A DNA stretch of 64,000 nucleotides from NCBI GenBank assembly GCA_018241225.1, contig JAFEEG010000015.1, positions 36,534-100,533 of the forward strand, read 5' to 3'. A model generated the notes under the pieces. The model had not been told where the DNA came from, did not search any database, and saw only the letters and a program-made list of their open reading frames with translations. This document shows positions 53,700 to 61,940 of the stretch, piece after piece (within the stretch, counting starts at the first letter, position 1; each line of letters starts with the position of its first letter). Origin of the DNA: Pseudomonadota bacterium. Lineage in GTDB: Bacteria; Pseudomonadota; Gammaproteobacteria; Burkholderiales; Burkholderiaceae_C. The position numbers were made by a program, and so were the translations under genes.

Positions 53700-54365
53700 T
53701 CAGGCCGCCGGACAGCCGGCCGTCTGGTTGGCCGCCAACGCGCCGACGTTGCGCGCGATCTCGTCGGCCAGCCGGCCGGTGATGCGCTGCGCCCCCACGG
53801 CCACGCCGTCCACGCCGCCGCTGATGGGCTCGCTCAGGCGAAGCTGGCAGGTCACCAGCGTGTCGCCCTCGCCCTTGCGGATGCTCCAGCCAAAGGCCGA
53901 ATCCACCCGCGTGCCCGGCTGCGCATCGAACTCGCGCAGCTGCACCGCGATGCGATAGACCGGAATGCCCCGCGGACGCCCAGACTTGGTGGCGTCGAAA
54001 GCCCCCAGCCGCGTGGCAATGCCAGAGGCCAGCGCATCGCGCAGCTCGTATTCGAAGGACGACGACCAGCGCGACTGCTCCAGGACGTCGACCTCGGCCA
54101 CCGAAGCCTCGCGCGCCGGCAGCACACCACCGGTGCGGCGCACCACCAGCTGCGGCCGGGCCAGGCGCTCGGGCAAGGCCACGGGCGCCATCTCGATGGC
54201 CAGCGGCCCCGTGTCCGCGGTGCTGCGCTGCGCCGTGGCAGCCGGCGGGTTCTCGGCCAGCGTGTAGTAGCGCGTCGGCGTGCCACTGCAGGCCGCGAGC
54301 AGGCCGAGCAAGGCGGCAGGCAATGCCAGGCGCACACGGAACATCTTCAACGTCTTCGGGCTCAT
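53700..54365 (-). CDS. pqiC: PqiC-like outer-membrane lipoprotein
   Basis: 221 residues with a lipobox (LLAAC, Cys near 27). The sequence TRYYTLAE, LPERLARPQLVVRR and WSSSFEYELRDALASGIATRLG is that of the ABC-type transport auxiliary lipoprotein family (PqiC/YmbA). Coupled to pqiB by ATGA. It anchors the PqiB tube at the outer membrane for lipid transfer. Last gene of pqiAABC. Confidence 0.92.
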   Translation of the reverse strand: MSPKTLKMFRVRLALPAALLGLLAACSGTPTRYYTLAENPPAATAQRSTADTGPLAIEMAPVALPERLARPQLVVRRTGGVLPAREASVAEVDVLEQSRWSSSFEYELRDALASGIATRLGAFDATKSGRPRGIPVYRIAVQLREFDAQPGTRVDSAFGWSIRKGEGDTLVTCQLRLSEPISGGVDGVAVGAQRITGRLADEIARNVGALAANQTAGCPAA

Positions 54366-56026
54366 TGCTTCGTGTCCTCCGGCTTGCCGCGCAGGAGCGA
54401 CTCGGGGTGTCGTTCGAGGTAGTCGGTCAGCACGCGCAGCGACGCCGCCGCGCGTGTCAGCTCCTGCAGGGTCTGGCGCATGTCCTGCTGCAGGGGCGAG
54501 TCGCTGGCAATGGTGCGCTCTGCCGTGTTCAGCGTCTTGCGCACATCCTTCATCGCTGCGGTGATTTCGGGCGACACGTCGTTGTTCAGGCCGCTCGTGA
54601 GCTTCTCGAGGCTCTTGAGCGTCTTGTCCATGGACGCAAGCGTGGTGCGCACGTCCTTTCCGATCTGGTCGAAGGGCACCTTGTTGACCTTGGTGACGAT
54701 TTCCTGCAGTTGCGCCTGCAGGTCGTCCAGGCTGTTGGGCACCGTGGGCAGCTCCATCGGGTTCTTCGAGACATCGATCTTGGCCGGCGCGGTGTGCGGG
54801 AAGAAGTCCAGCGCCACGTAGTTCTGCCCGGTCAGCAGGTTTCCGGTGCGCAGCTGCGCGCGCAGGCCCTTGCCCACCAGCCAGCGGATGCGCTGCTCGG
54901 GGGTCCAGCGGCTGTCCTCTTCCTTCTCGCGGGAGCGGCGGCGCAGGCGGTCGGGGTAGACCTCGACCATCACGGGCATTCGGAACTCGCGCTGGCTGCT
55001 GTCGAACTCCGCGCCGATGGACTTGACCTCGCCGATGACGATGCCGCGGAAGTCCACCGGCGCACCCACGGTGAGGCCGCGCAGCGACTGGTTGAAGTAC
55101 AGCAGCATGCTGCGCGATTCGCCGTCGGGCTCGCGCATGGCCATGCTCTCGTCCTCGGCGAGCGCAAAGCTGGTGTTCTCGGTGGCGGTGGGCCCCATTT
55201 CGTCGTCCGGCGCCTGGAAGGCGATGCCGCCCAGCACGATGGTGGCCAGCGACTGCGTGCGCACAGCCACGCCGGCGGCGCTGAGCTGAACGTCGATGCC
55301 ACTGGCATGCCAGAAGCGCGTGTTGACGCCCACGAACTTGTCATACGGCGCATTGACGAACACCCGCAGCGTGACGCCGCGCCCGTCCCCGTCGAGCTGG
55401 TAGGAGGCCACCTGCCCCACCTTGATGCGCCGGTAGTACACCGGCGAGCCGATGTCGAGCGAACCCACGTCCCTGGCGCGCAGCACGAACTGCCGCCCGT
55501 TGGCCCCGCGCGTGATGATGGGTGGCTGCTCCAGCCCCTTGAATTCGCTCTGCGTTTCTTCCGACTCGCCCGCATCCGCACCGATGTAGGCCCCTGACAG
55601 CAGCGTGCCCAGCCCCGAGATGCCCGAGGTGTCGAAGCGCGGGCGCACCACCCAGTAGCGCGTATCGACAGCAGTGAAGCCCTCGGCCTCCTTCTTGAGC
55701 TGCACCTTCACCTGCACATGGGAACGGTCTCGCGCCAGGCGGATGGTTTCAACCACGCCGATCTGCACGTCCTTGTAGCGTACGGCGGTCTTGCCCGCCT
55801 CCAGCCCCTCGGCGGTGACGAAATTGATGTAGATCTCGGGGCCACGCTCGCGCAGGATCTTGGCCACCAGCCACAAGCCGACCAAGGCGGCAACGATGGG
55901 AATCAGCCAGATGAGCGAAGGCAGCCAGTTGCGGCGTCGGCGCACTTTCGCCTTGGGCGCCGGCGCCGCGTCGGGCGCGCCCTCGGGCAATGCGTTGTTG
56001 CTTGGCGGCGGTGTCTCTGCGCTCAT
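54362..56026 (-). CDS. pqiB: PqiB, MCE-domain lipid-transport tube protein
   Basis: 554 residues. One N-terminal membrane segment (about 35-57), then three MCE domains; their shared openings are visible (EIYINFVTAEGLEAGKTAVRYKDVQIG; LRARDVGSLDIGSPVYYRRIKVG; LYFNQSLRGLTVGAPVDFRGIVIG). A long C-terminal helical region (residues ~440-540) forms the needle. E. coli PqiB has the same plan at 546 residues. Coupled to pqiA and pqiC. Confidence 0.95.
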   Translation of the reverse strand: MSAETPPPSNNALPEGAPDAAPAPKAKVRRRRNWLPSLIWLIPIVAALVGLWLVAKILRERGPEIYINFVTAEGLEAGKTAVRYKDVQIGVVETIRLARDRSHVQVKVQLKKEAEGFTAVDTRYWVVRPRFDTSGISGLGTLLSGAYIGADAGESEETQSEFKGLEQPPIITRGANGRQFVLRARDVGSLDIGSPVYYRRIKVGQVASYQLDGDGRGVTLRVFVNAPYDKFVGVNTRFWHASGIDVQLSAAGVAVRTQSLATIVLGGIAFQAPDDEMGPTATENTSFALAEDESMAMREPDGESRSMLLYFNQSLRGLTVGAPVDFRGIVIGEVKSIGAEFDSSQREFRMPVMVEVYPDRLRRRSREKEEDSRWTPEQRIRWLVGKGLRAQLRTGNLLTGQNYVALDFFPHTAPAKIDVSKNPMELPTVPNSLDDLQAQLQEIVTKVNKVPFDQIGKDVRTTLASMDKTLKSLEKLTSGLNNDVSPEITAAMKDVRKTLNTAERTIASDSPLQQDMRQTLQELTRAAASLRVLTDYLERHPESLLRGKPEDTKQ

Positions 56027-56709
56027 GCGATCTGTCCGTTCCTCGTCGTCGTGTCGCCTTGTTGATGGGCGGGCGTATTGTCTTCCACGGTTGCGTCGTC
56101 CCAGGTCAGGCGCGGATCGAAGCTCAGCGAAGCCAGCATGGTCAGCACCACCACGCCGGCAAAGGCCGCAATGCCCAGGCCCGCAGAGATTTCCGCAAAC
56201 CCCTGGATGTGCACCAGGCCCGACAGCAGGCACACCACGAACACATCCAGCATCGACCAGCGGCCGATGAACTCGACGATGCGATAGAGCGTGGCCCGCT
56301 CCTGGCGCCGCCAGTCGGTATGGCGCCCGGCCGACCAGGCCATGATGGCCAGCGCCGCCAGCTTGAACAGCGGCACCAGGAAACTGGCGATGAAGATGAT
56401 GGCCGCCAGCCCCCAGGCACCCGACACCCAGAAGTAGATGATGCCGCTCATGATGGTGTCGTACTGCGACCCGAAGATGGTGCGGGTGATCATGACCGGC
56501 AGCAGGTTGGCCGGCAGGTACAGGATGGCCGCGGAGATGACCAGCGCCCAGGTGCGGTTGAGGCTGTCGGGCTTGCGCCGGTGCAACTTGGTGCCGCAGC
56601 GCGCACAGGGCTCGTGCACCTGCGCACCGCGCCACACGGTGCCGCAGTGGTGGCAGCCCAGCAGCCCCCTGCTGGCGGCCGTTTCAACCTGGGGCTCGGC
56701 CTTTGTCAT
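56023..56709 (-). CDS. pqiA: PqiA-like integral membrane protein, second half-size subunit
   Basis: 228 residues. A zinc ribbon (CHHCGTVW...CARCGTKLHRRK) precedes four membrane segments (ALVISAAILYLPANLLPVM onward). Corresponds to the C-terminal half of E. coli PqiA, which is a single protein of about 417 residues. ATGA overlaps on both sides make it the third link of the chain pqiA-pqiA-pqiB-pqiC read from the right. Confidence 0.93.
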   Translation of the reverse strand: MTKAEPQVETAASRGLLGCHHCGTVWRGAQVHEPCARCGTKLHRRKPDSLNRTWALVISAAILYLPANLLPVMITRTIFGSQYDTIMSGIIYFWVSGAWGLAAIIFIASFLVPLFKLAALAIMAWSAGRHTDWRRQERATLYRIVEFIGRWSMLDVFVVCLLSGLVHIQGFAEISAGLGIAAFAGVVVLTMLASLSFDPRLTWDDATVEDNTPAHQQGDTTTRNGQIA

Positions 56710-57332
56710 TGCCGTGCGCCCTCCTCGCGCGGGAACACGATGCGCCAGAACGCCTTGGGCTCGAAGGCCAGCACCGCGGTCAGCAGCACCGTCAGGCCCA
56801 TGAAGGCCCACAGCGCCGCCCCCGGCAGCACCCGGGCCATGCCCGAGAGCTTGACGATGGCCACCAGCACGCCCAGCAGGAAGACCTCGATCATTCCCCA
56901 GGGCCGCAGCACCTGCATGGCTCGCACCAGGATGTTGAACCCTGCCGGCCGCAGGCCCCGCAGCGAAATGGGCACCAGCAGGTAAAGCAGGATGCACAGT
57001 TGCGACAGCGGAAACAGGATGGTGGTGGCCAGCACCAGCACAGCCACTTCAGGCATGCCGCCTCGCGTCAGCTGGAGCACCGCACCGACCAGCGTGGTCT
57101 GGCTGCTCAGGCCCTGTACCTCGATCTCGACGATGGGAAAGAGATTTGCAATTGCAAATAGAACAAGGCACGCCACGGTGAGCGGCAGCATGCGCTCATG
57201 GGCGCGGCCCCAGCCCCGATCGAGCACGGTGCCGCAGCGCGGGCAGTACGCCGTTTCGCGCGAATGCAGGGGCGCACGCTCGTACAGCGCATCGCAGCCT
57301 TCGCACGCCATGAGGTTCGGGACTTCCTGCAT
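56706..57332 (-). CDS. pqiA: PqiA-like integral membrane protein, first half-size subunit
   Basis: 208 residues. Zinc ribbon CEGCDALYERA...CPRCGTVL, then four membrane segments (ACLVLFAIANLFPIVEIEVQG; LAFEPKAFWRIVFP at the end). Equivalent to the N-terminal half of PqiA. First gene of the pqi operon; 106 bp separate it from the SDR gene downstream on the right. Confidence 0.93.
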   Translation of the reverse strand: MQEVPNLMACEGCDALYERAPLHSRETAYCPRCGTVLDRGWGRAHERMLPLTVACLVLFAIANLFPIVEIEVQGLSSQTTLVGAVLQLTRGGMPEVAVLVLATTILFPLSQLCILLYLLVPISLRGLRPAGFNILVRAMQVLRPWGMIEVFLLGVLVAIVKLSGMARVLPGAALWAFMGLTVLLTAVLAFEPKAFWRIVFPREEGARQ

Positions 57333-57438
57333 AGGGCCGAACCCTAACCGATTCTGGCGCCGGTGCGCGGGCCGTCGACAGTAAATAAGGGCGCGGACGA
57401 GCCGCCGCGCCCGGGCCTCGGGCGCTCGACGATATCGC

Positions 57439-58344
57439 TCAGGCGGCGCGCAGCGCGGCGCGCAACTGTTCGCCGATCTCGGGCCGCTCCAGGAACGGGT
57501 CGGCCGGGTTGACGCCCGCCACGATGCCTTCCATGCGGCTCTTCACGTTGCCCAGTGCCTTGGGGTGGCTGTAGACGTAGAACTGGTCGGTCTCGATGGC
57601 GCGAAACACATTGCCCGCCACTTCGGCCGCGGTGACCTTGCCGCTGCTCACCGCCTTCTCGCTCATGGCCTTGCCGATGAGCTGGCTCTTGGTGGGCTTC
57701 TCGGACGCGGCGCCGCCCGGGCGGTTGCGGTCGCTGGCCGCAATGCCGGTGGGCACGAAGTACGGGCACAGCAGGCTGGCACCGATCTGGTCGGTGACCA
57801 GGCGCAGGTCCTGGTACATGGTCTCGGTCAGGCTCACCACGGCCGCCTTGGCCGCGTTGTAGATGCCCATGTTGGGCGGCGTGAGCAGGCCGGCCATGCT
57901 GGCGGTGTTGGTCACGTGGCCGCGGTAGGCCGGGTCTTTGGCGGCAGCCTCCAGCATCATGGGCACGAACAGGCGCACACCGTGCACCACGCCCATGAGG
58001 TCCACGCCCAGCACCCAGATCCAGTCGGCCACGGTGTTCTCCCACACCAGGCCGCCCGAGCCCACGCCGGCGTTGTTGAACACGAAGTGCGGTGCGCCGA
58101 AGCGCTCCTTCACCGCCGCGGCCAGCGCTTCCATCTGGCTGGCGTCGGACACGTCGACCTTGCGTGCAAGTACCTGGGCGCCGGCCTTTTCCATCTCGGC
58201 GCGGGCCGCGTCGAGCGCGTCCTGCTGCACGTCGACCAGCACCAGGTTCATGCCGCGCGCCGCGCCGATGCGCGCGCACTCCAGGCCGAAACCCGAGCCT
58301 GCGCCGGTCAACACGGCCGTCTTGCCCTTGAAATCCGAAATCAT
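57439..58344 (-). CDS. short-chain dehydrogenase/reductase
   Basis: 301 residues. Cofactor motif TGAGSGFG (13-20), NNAG in the central region and active-site Tyr/Lys in YNAAKAA. The Asp in LVDVQQ after beta2 favours NAD(H). Coupled by ATGA to the GST gene, so the two act together. Substrate unknown. Confidence 0.92.
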   Translation of the reverse strand: MISDFKGKTAVLTGAGSGFGLECARIGAARGMNLVLVDVQQDALDAARAEMEKAGAQVLARKVDVSDASQMEALAAAVKERFGAPHFVFNNAGVGSGGLVWENTVADWIWVLGVDLMGVVHGVRLFVPMMLEAAAKDPAYRGHVTNTASMAGLLTPPNMGIYNAAKAAVVSLTETMYQDLRLVTDQIGASLLCPYFVPTGIAASDRNRPGGAASEKPTKSQLIGKAMSEKAVSSGKVTAAEVAGNVFRAIETDQFYVYSHPKALGNVKSRMEGIVAGVNPADPFLERPEIGEQLRAALRAA

Positions 58345-59285
58345 GCGGGTGTCTCCACTTTTCTCAATACATAGCCGATGCGCGGGAAATGCACGTGCAC
58401 CGTGCCGGCGCGCTCGTCCTGGCGGCGCAGGCTGAAATGGGTCCGGGTGGCGGCAATGAGCTCGCCCTCGGTCGGTTCGGGGCCGAAGCTCTCGCTGGCC
58501 ACGGTGACGCGGCTGCCCAGCGCAATGCCGTGGTCGTCCTGGAAGGTGCTGTCCACCAGCAGCGTGTGCGGCTGCGACGCTGCTGCCACCTGGATGGCAC
58601 TGGCGGAGTCGAACTTCTCCATGTCGCCATGCCCGAAGGCGGCCATGCGCTCCATCCACACGAGCACGGCCGGCGTGTGGTTGAGGATGTCGGCCATCGA
58701 CGGCGTGCGAACGCGGGTGAACCACAACGGGTGATACAGCGAGAAGTCGGCCACCGTGGGTGCATCGCCCATCACGAAGGGCTGGCCCTCCAGCATGTCG
58801 GAGATTCGCCTCAGGTACGACTTGTAGGCGGCCACGGCGTCCAGCGGACGAAGGCGCGTCATGTTCACGCTCATGGCCTTGCGGTCGTCGGCAAAGGCCT
58901 TGCCCAGCTCCGCAGGCGCGCCCGCGAACAGGTCCGCCGCCCCCTTGGGCTGGAAGTTGTAGGCCATGGCGGTCCAGAACAGCGTGCTGTCGGCCCATTG
59001 CGCCACCGTGCGCGCCATGCCCTTGCCTTCTGCCGGGTAGATCGCCGGAGCCGGCGCCAGGTGCTCGAGCACGTCGCAGATCAGGGCCGTGTCGCAATAG
59101 ATGTCGGCGCCGATCTGCAGGATGGGCGTCTTGCGGTAGCCGCCGGTAAGCGCCACCACGTCGGGCTTGGGCTGGATCTGCGGAATGATCACCGACTTCC
59201 ACGCCAGCCTCTTGAAGCCCATCAGCAGACGGGCTTTCTCGGCAAAGGGCGAGGTCGGGTAGTGATGGAGGATCAGGTCGGCCAC
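58341..59285 (-). CDS. glutathione S-transferase family protein
   Basis: 314 residues, longer than classical GSTs (about 220). N-terminal thioredoxin-like domain (LILHHYPTSPFAEKARLLMG; YRKTPILQIGADIYCDT) and a helical C-terminal domain (ADFSLYHPLWFTR). Beyond residue 235 there is an extra domain (VAAASQPHTLLVDSTFQD onward) rich in beta strands, of unknown role. Operon partner of the SDR downstream. Confidence 0.88.
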   Translation of the reverse strand: MADLILHHYPTSPFAEKARLLMGFKRLAWKSVIIPQIQPKPDVVALTGGYRKTPILQIGADIYCDTALICDVLEHLAPAPAIYPAEGKGMARTVAQWADSTLFWTAMAYNFQPKGAADLFAGAPAELGKAFADDRKAMSVNMTRLRPLDAVAAYKSYLRRISDMLEGQPFVMGDAPTVADFSLYHPLWFTRVRTPSMADILNHTPAVLVWMERMAAFGHGDMEKFDSASAIQVAAASQPHTLLVDSTFQDDHGIALGSRVTVASESFGPEPTEGELIAATRTHFSLRRQDERAGTVHVHFPRIGYVLRKVETPA

Positions 59286-59325
59286 TTCGCTTTCCTTCCT
59301 GGCGCATCGGCGCCCATTGCGGTTT

Positions 59326-60342
59326 CTAGATCAGCTTGACCAGTTGCTTGCCGAAGTTCTTGCCCTTGAGCAGGCCCAGGAAGGCCTCGGGCGCCGACTC
59401 GATGCCCTGCGCAACGGACTCGCGCGGGCGCAGCTTGCCGGTGGCCACCAGGGTGCCCAGTTCCTTGAGCGCCTCGGGCCAGACTTCCATGTGCTCGCTC
59501 ACGATGAAGCCTTCGATCTTGATCCGGTTGATGAGCAGCAGCGCCGGGTTGGCCATGGGCAGCGGCTGGCCGTCGTAGCCGGCGATCATGCCGCACAGCG
59601 CGATGCGGGCAAAGGCGTTGGCACGCAGCAGCACCGCGTCGAGGATGTAGCCGCCGACGTTCTCGAAGTAGCCGTCGATGCCCTTGGGGCAGGCCTCTTT
59701 CAGCGCCTGGCTCATGCTCTTGGTGTCGGGGTGCTGGCGGTAGTCGATGCAGGCGTCGAAGCCCAGCTCTTCCACGGCGTACTTGCACTTGTCCGGCCCG
59801 CCGGCAATGCCCACCACGCGGCAGCCACGCGCCTTGGCCAGCGCACCGAAGGCGCTGCCCACCGCGCCGGTGGCGGCGGAGATGACCAGCGTCTCGCCTT
59901 CCTTGGGCGCAATGATCTTCACCAGGCCGTACCAGGCGGTGACGCCGGGCATGCCCACCGCGCCCAGGTAGTGCGACAGCGGCACGTGGGTGGTGTCCAC
60001 CTTGCGCAGCACGCCGGGCTGGTCGGCGTCGACCACGCTGTATTCCTGCCAGCCGCCAAAGCCCACCACCTTGTCGCCCACGGCGAACTTGGGGTTCTTG
60101 CTCAGCGCGATCTCGCCCACGGTGCCGCCCTGCATCACCTGGCCCAGGGGCTGGGGCTGTGCGTAGCTCTTGGAGTCGTTCATGCGCCCGCGCATGTACG
60201 GGTCCAGGCTCAGGTAGTGGTGGCGCACCAGCACCTGGTTGTCCTTGAGTTCGGGGGTCTGTGCGGTGACCAGCCTGAAGTTGCTGGCGACGGCTTCGCC
60301 TTCGGGGCGGTTGTCCAGCAGTTGCTGCTTGTTGGCGGGCAT
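59326..60342 (-). CDS. NADP-dependent medium-chain reductase (CurA/2-alkenal reductase-like)
   Basis: 338 residues from the ATG at 60342 (GGAG 9 bases upstream). Signature SLDPYMRGRMND near the N-terminus and VISAATGAVGSAFGALAKARG as the nucleotide site place it with zinc-free CurA/prostaglandin-reductase-like enzymes. Reduces activated C=C bonds. Lies between the GST and thioesterase genes. Confidence 0.93.
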   Translation of the reverse strand: MPANKQQLLDNRPEGEAVASNFRLVTAQTPELKDNQVLVRHHYLSLDPYMRGRMNDSKSYAQPQPLGQVMQGGTVGEIALSKNPKFAVGDKVVGFGGWQEYSVVDADQPGVLRKVDTTHVPLSHYLGAVGMPGVTAWYGLVKIIAPKEGETLVISAATGAVGSAFGALAKARGCRVVGIAGGPDKCKYAVEELGFDACIDYRQHPDTKSMSQALKEACPKGIDGYFENVGGYILDAVLLRANAFARIALCGMIAGYDGQPLPMANPALLLINRIKIEGFIVSEHMEVWPEALKELGTLVATGKLRPRESVAQGIESAPEAFLGLLKGKNFGKQLVKLI

Positions 60343-60364
60343 GTCTTGTGTCTCCGTTGGAAAA

Positions 60365-60817
60365 TCAATCAGTGGATGGCGGGCGCTGCTCGTTGGCGCT
60401 CGATGCGCTGGTGGGCAGGCGCCGCTTGACGTACTTGAAGGTGCCGGTGGCATGCGCGCAGGCATTGCCCTTCTCGTCGTAGATGGTGGCCTCGGTAAAG
60501 GCCAGCGTTGCGGTGCGGTGCATCAGACGGCCCTTGGCCACCAGCGGGCCGACCGAGGGATGCATGAAGCTGGTCTTCATCTCGATGGTGACCACCCCGA
60601 TCTCGGGCGACACGCTGCGCGCCGCGGCGGCCATGGTCACATCCAGCAGCGTCATGCAGGCGCCGCCGTGGGTCACGTCGAAGGTGTTCAGGTGTTCCGG
60701 CTTGGCGGTGTAGCGCAGCTCGGAGCGCCCGCCTTCGAACTCGGTGATCTCGAAGCCCAGGTGCCGCGCAAAGGGAATGCGGCTAGCGAAGGCTTTCAGG
60801 TCGGCGTCATTGGCCAT
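60365..60817 (-). CDS. PaaI-type hotdog-fold acyl-CoA thioesterase
   Basis: 150 residues. Hotdog core with THGGACMTLLDVTMAAAA (helix entry; the catalytic Asp59 lies in this segment) and IEMKTSFMHPSVGPLVAKGRL. Hydrolyses acyl- or aryl-CoA. 22 bp upstream of the medium-chain reductase, same strand; part of the apparent acyl-CoA gene series. Confidence 0.92.
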   Translation of the reverse strand: MANDADLKAFASRIPFARHLGFEITEFEGGRSELRYTAKPEHLNTFDVTHGGACMTLLDVTMAAAARSVSPEIGVVTIEMKTSFMHPSVGPLVAKGRLMHRTATLAFTEATIYDEKGNACAHATGTFKYVKRRLPTSASSANEQRPPSTD

Positions 60818-60852
60818 ATGGATGTGCGCGCCCTTCTCTTTTCATTTCTTCT

Positions 60853-61647
60853 TCAGGCGCCCAGCACCACGCTCACGCCGCCGTCCACCGCCATCCATTG
60901 GCCGGTGATGTGCTTGCCGGCCTCGCTGGCGTACAGCAGCGTGATGCCCTTGAGGTCCTCGTCGTCGCCCAGGCGGCCCAGCGGTGCATGGCTGGCCATC
61001 TTTTCCTCGCCGATGGACTTGATCAGGCCCGCGGCCATCTTGGTCATGAAGAAGCCCGGGCAGATGGCGTTCACGTTGATGCCGTAGCGGCCCCACTCTG
61101 CCGCCAGCGTATGGGTGAAGCCGATCACAGCGCTCTTGGAAGTGTTGTAGGCCAGGGTCTTCATCTCCGGCGGGTTGCCGTTCAGGCCCGCGATGGAGGC
61201 GATGTTGATGATGCGGCCCGCCTTCTTGGGGATCATGTACTTGTTGGCCACCTGCTGCGACAGGATGAAGTAACCCCGCACGTTGAGGTTCATCACCTTG
61301 TCCCAGGCTTCCACCGGATGGTCTTCGGCGGGTGCGCCCCAGCTGGCGCCGGCGTTGTTGATGAGGATGTCGATGGCGCCCATGCGCTCGAGCGTCTCGT
61401 CGGCCAGGCGGCGGGTGTCCTCTTCCTTGGCGCAGTCGGCGGCGATCCAGCGCGCATCGATGCCGGCGGCCTGCAGCTCGGCGGCGGCCTGCTCCAGGTC
61501 TTCGGCCTTGCGCGAGCTGAGCATGATCTTTGCGCCCGCCTCACCCAGCGCGTGGGCCATCTGCAGGCCCAGGCCGCGCGAGCCGCCAGTGATGAGCGCG
61601 GTCTTGCCGCGAAGGTCGAACAGTTGTTGAACGGTGCGGGTGGTCAT
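60853..61647 (-). CDS. FabG-like short-chain dehydrogenase
   Basis: 264 residues. TGGSRGLG, INNAG and YNTSKSAV motifs present; SSRKAED after beta2 suggests NADP(H). It ends with WMAVDGGVSVV, typical of 3-oxoacyl reductases and related dehydrogenases. Same strand as the thioesterase gene, 35 bp apart. Confidence 0.92.
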   Translation of the reverse strand: MTTRTVQQLFDLRGKTALITGGSRGLGLQMAHALGEAGAKIMLSSRKAEDLEQAAAELQAAGIDARWIAADCAKEEDTRRLADETLERMGAIDILINNAGASWGAPAEDHPVEAWDKVMNLNVRGYFILSQQVANKYMIPKKAGRIINIASIAGLNGNPPEMKTLAYNTSKSAVIGFTHTLAAEWGRYGINVNAICPGFFMTKMAAGLIKSIGEEKMASHAPLGRLGDDEDLKGITLLYASEAGKHITGQWMAVDGGVSVVLGA

Positions 61648-61718
61648 GGTGTCGGGTCTCCAGTACGTTTCAGAGTTCGGTTCGGTTTGATTTTTTTGGG
61701 GGGAGCGGCAAGCGCCGA

Positions 61719-61940
61719 TCAGGACTTGGGCTTGCCCAGGCGCGAGCGCACGTAGATGAGCACCGCGCCCACGGCCGTCACAACCACGCCGGGCACGGCC
61801 AGCGACCAGCCCAGCACCTCGCTCTCGCGGCCCGTCACGATGCCCAGGACCACCAGCAGCAGCCCACCGTAGATCAGCACCCAGATCCAGCCTTCGAGCC
61901 TGGCGTAGGACTTGGCGGCCTGTTGTTCGGTTGCGGCCAT
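61719..61940 (-). CDS. small two-TM membrane protein
   Basis: 73 residues; helices at about 18-36 and 44-64, short basic tail. Its ATG overlaps the stop of the acyl-CoA dehydrogenase gene by one base (TGATG). I do not recognise the family. The coupling suggests an accessory function for the dehydrogenase operon. Confidence 0.78.
   Translation of the reverse strand: MAATEQQAAKSYARLEGWIWVLIYGGLLLVVLGIVTGRESEVLGWSLAVPGVVVTAVGAVLIYVRSRLGKPKS

Noticed and set aside
56700-56712. Frameshift splitting pqiA
   Set aside because: The junction is a clean ATGA overlap and the second gene has its own zinc ribbon, so two genuine genes are more likely.
61680-61718. T-run followed by G-run as a terminator
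   Set aside because: No stem of useful length precedes the T-run on the plus strand, and the T-run is on the wrong side for minus-strand genes.
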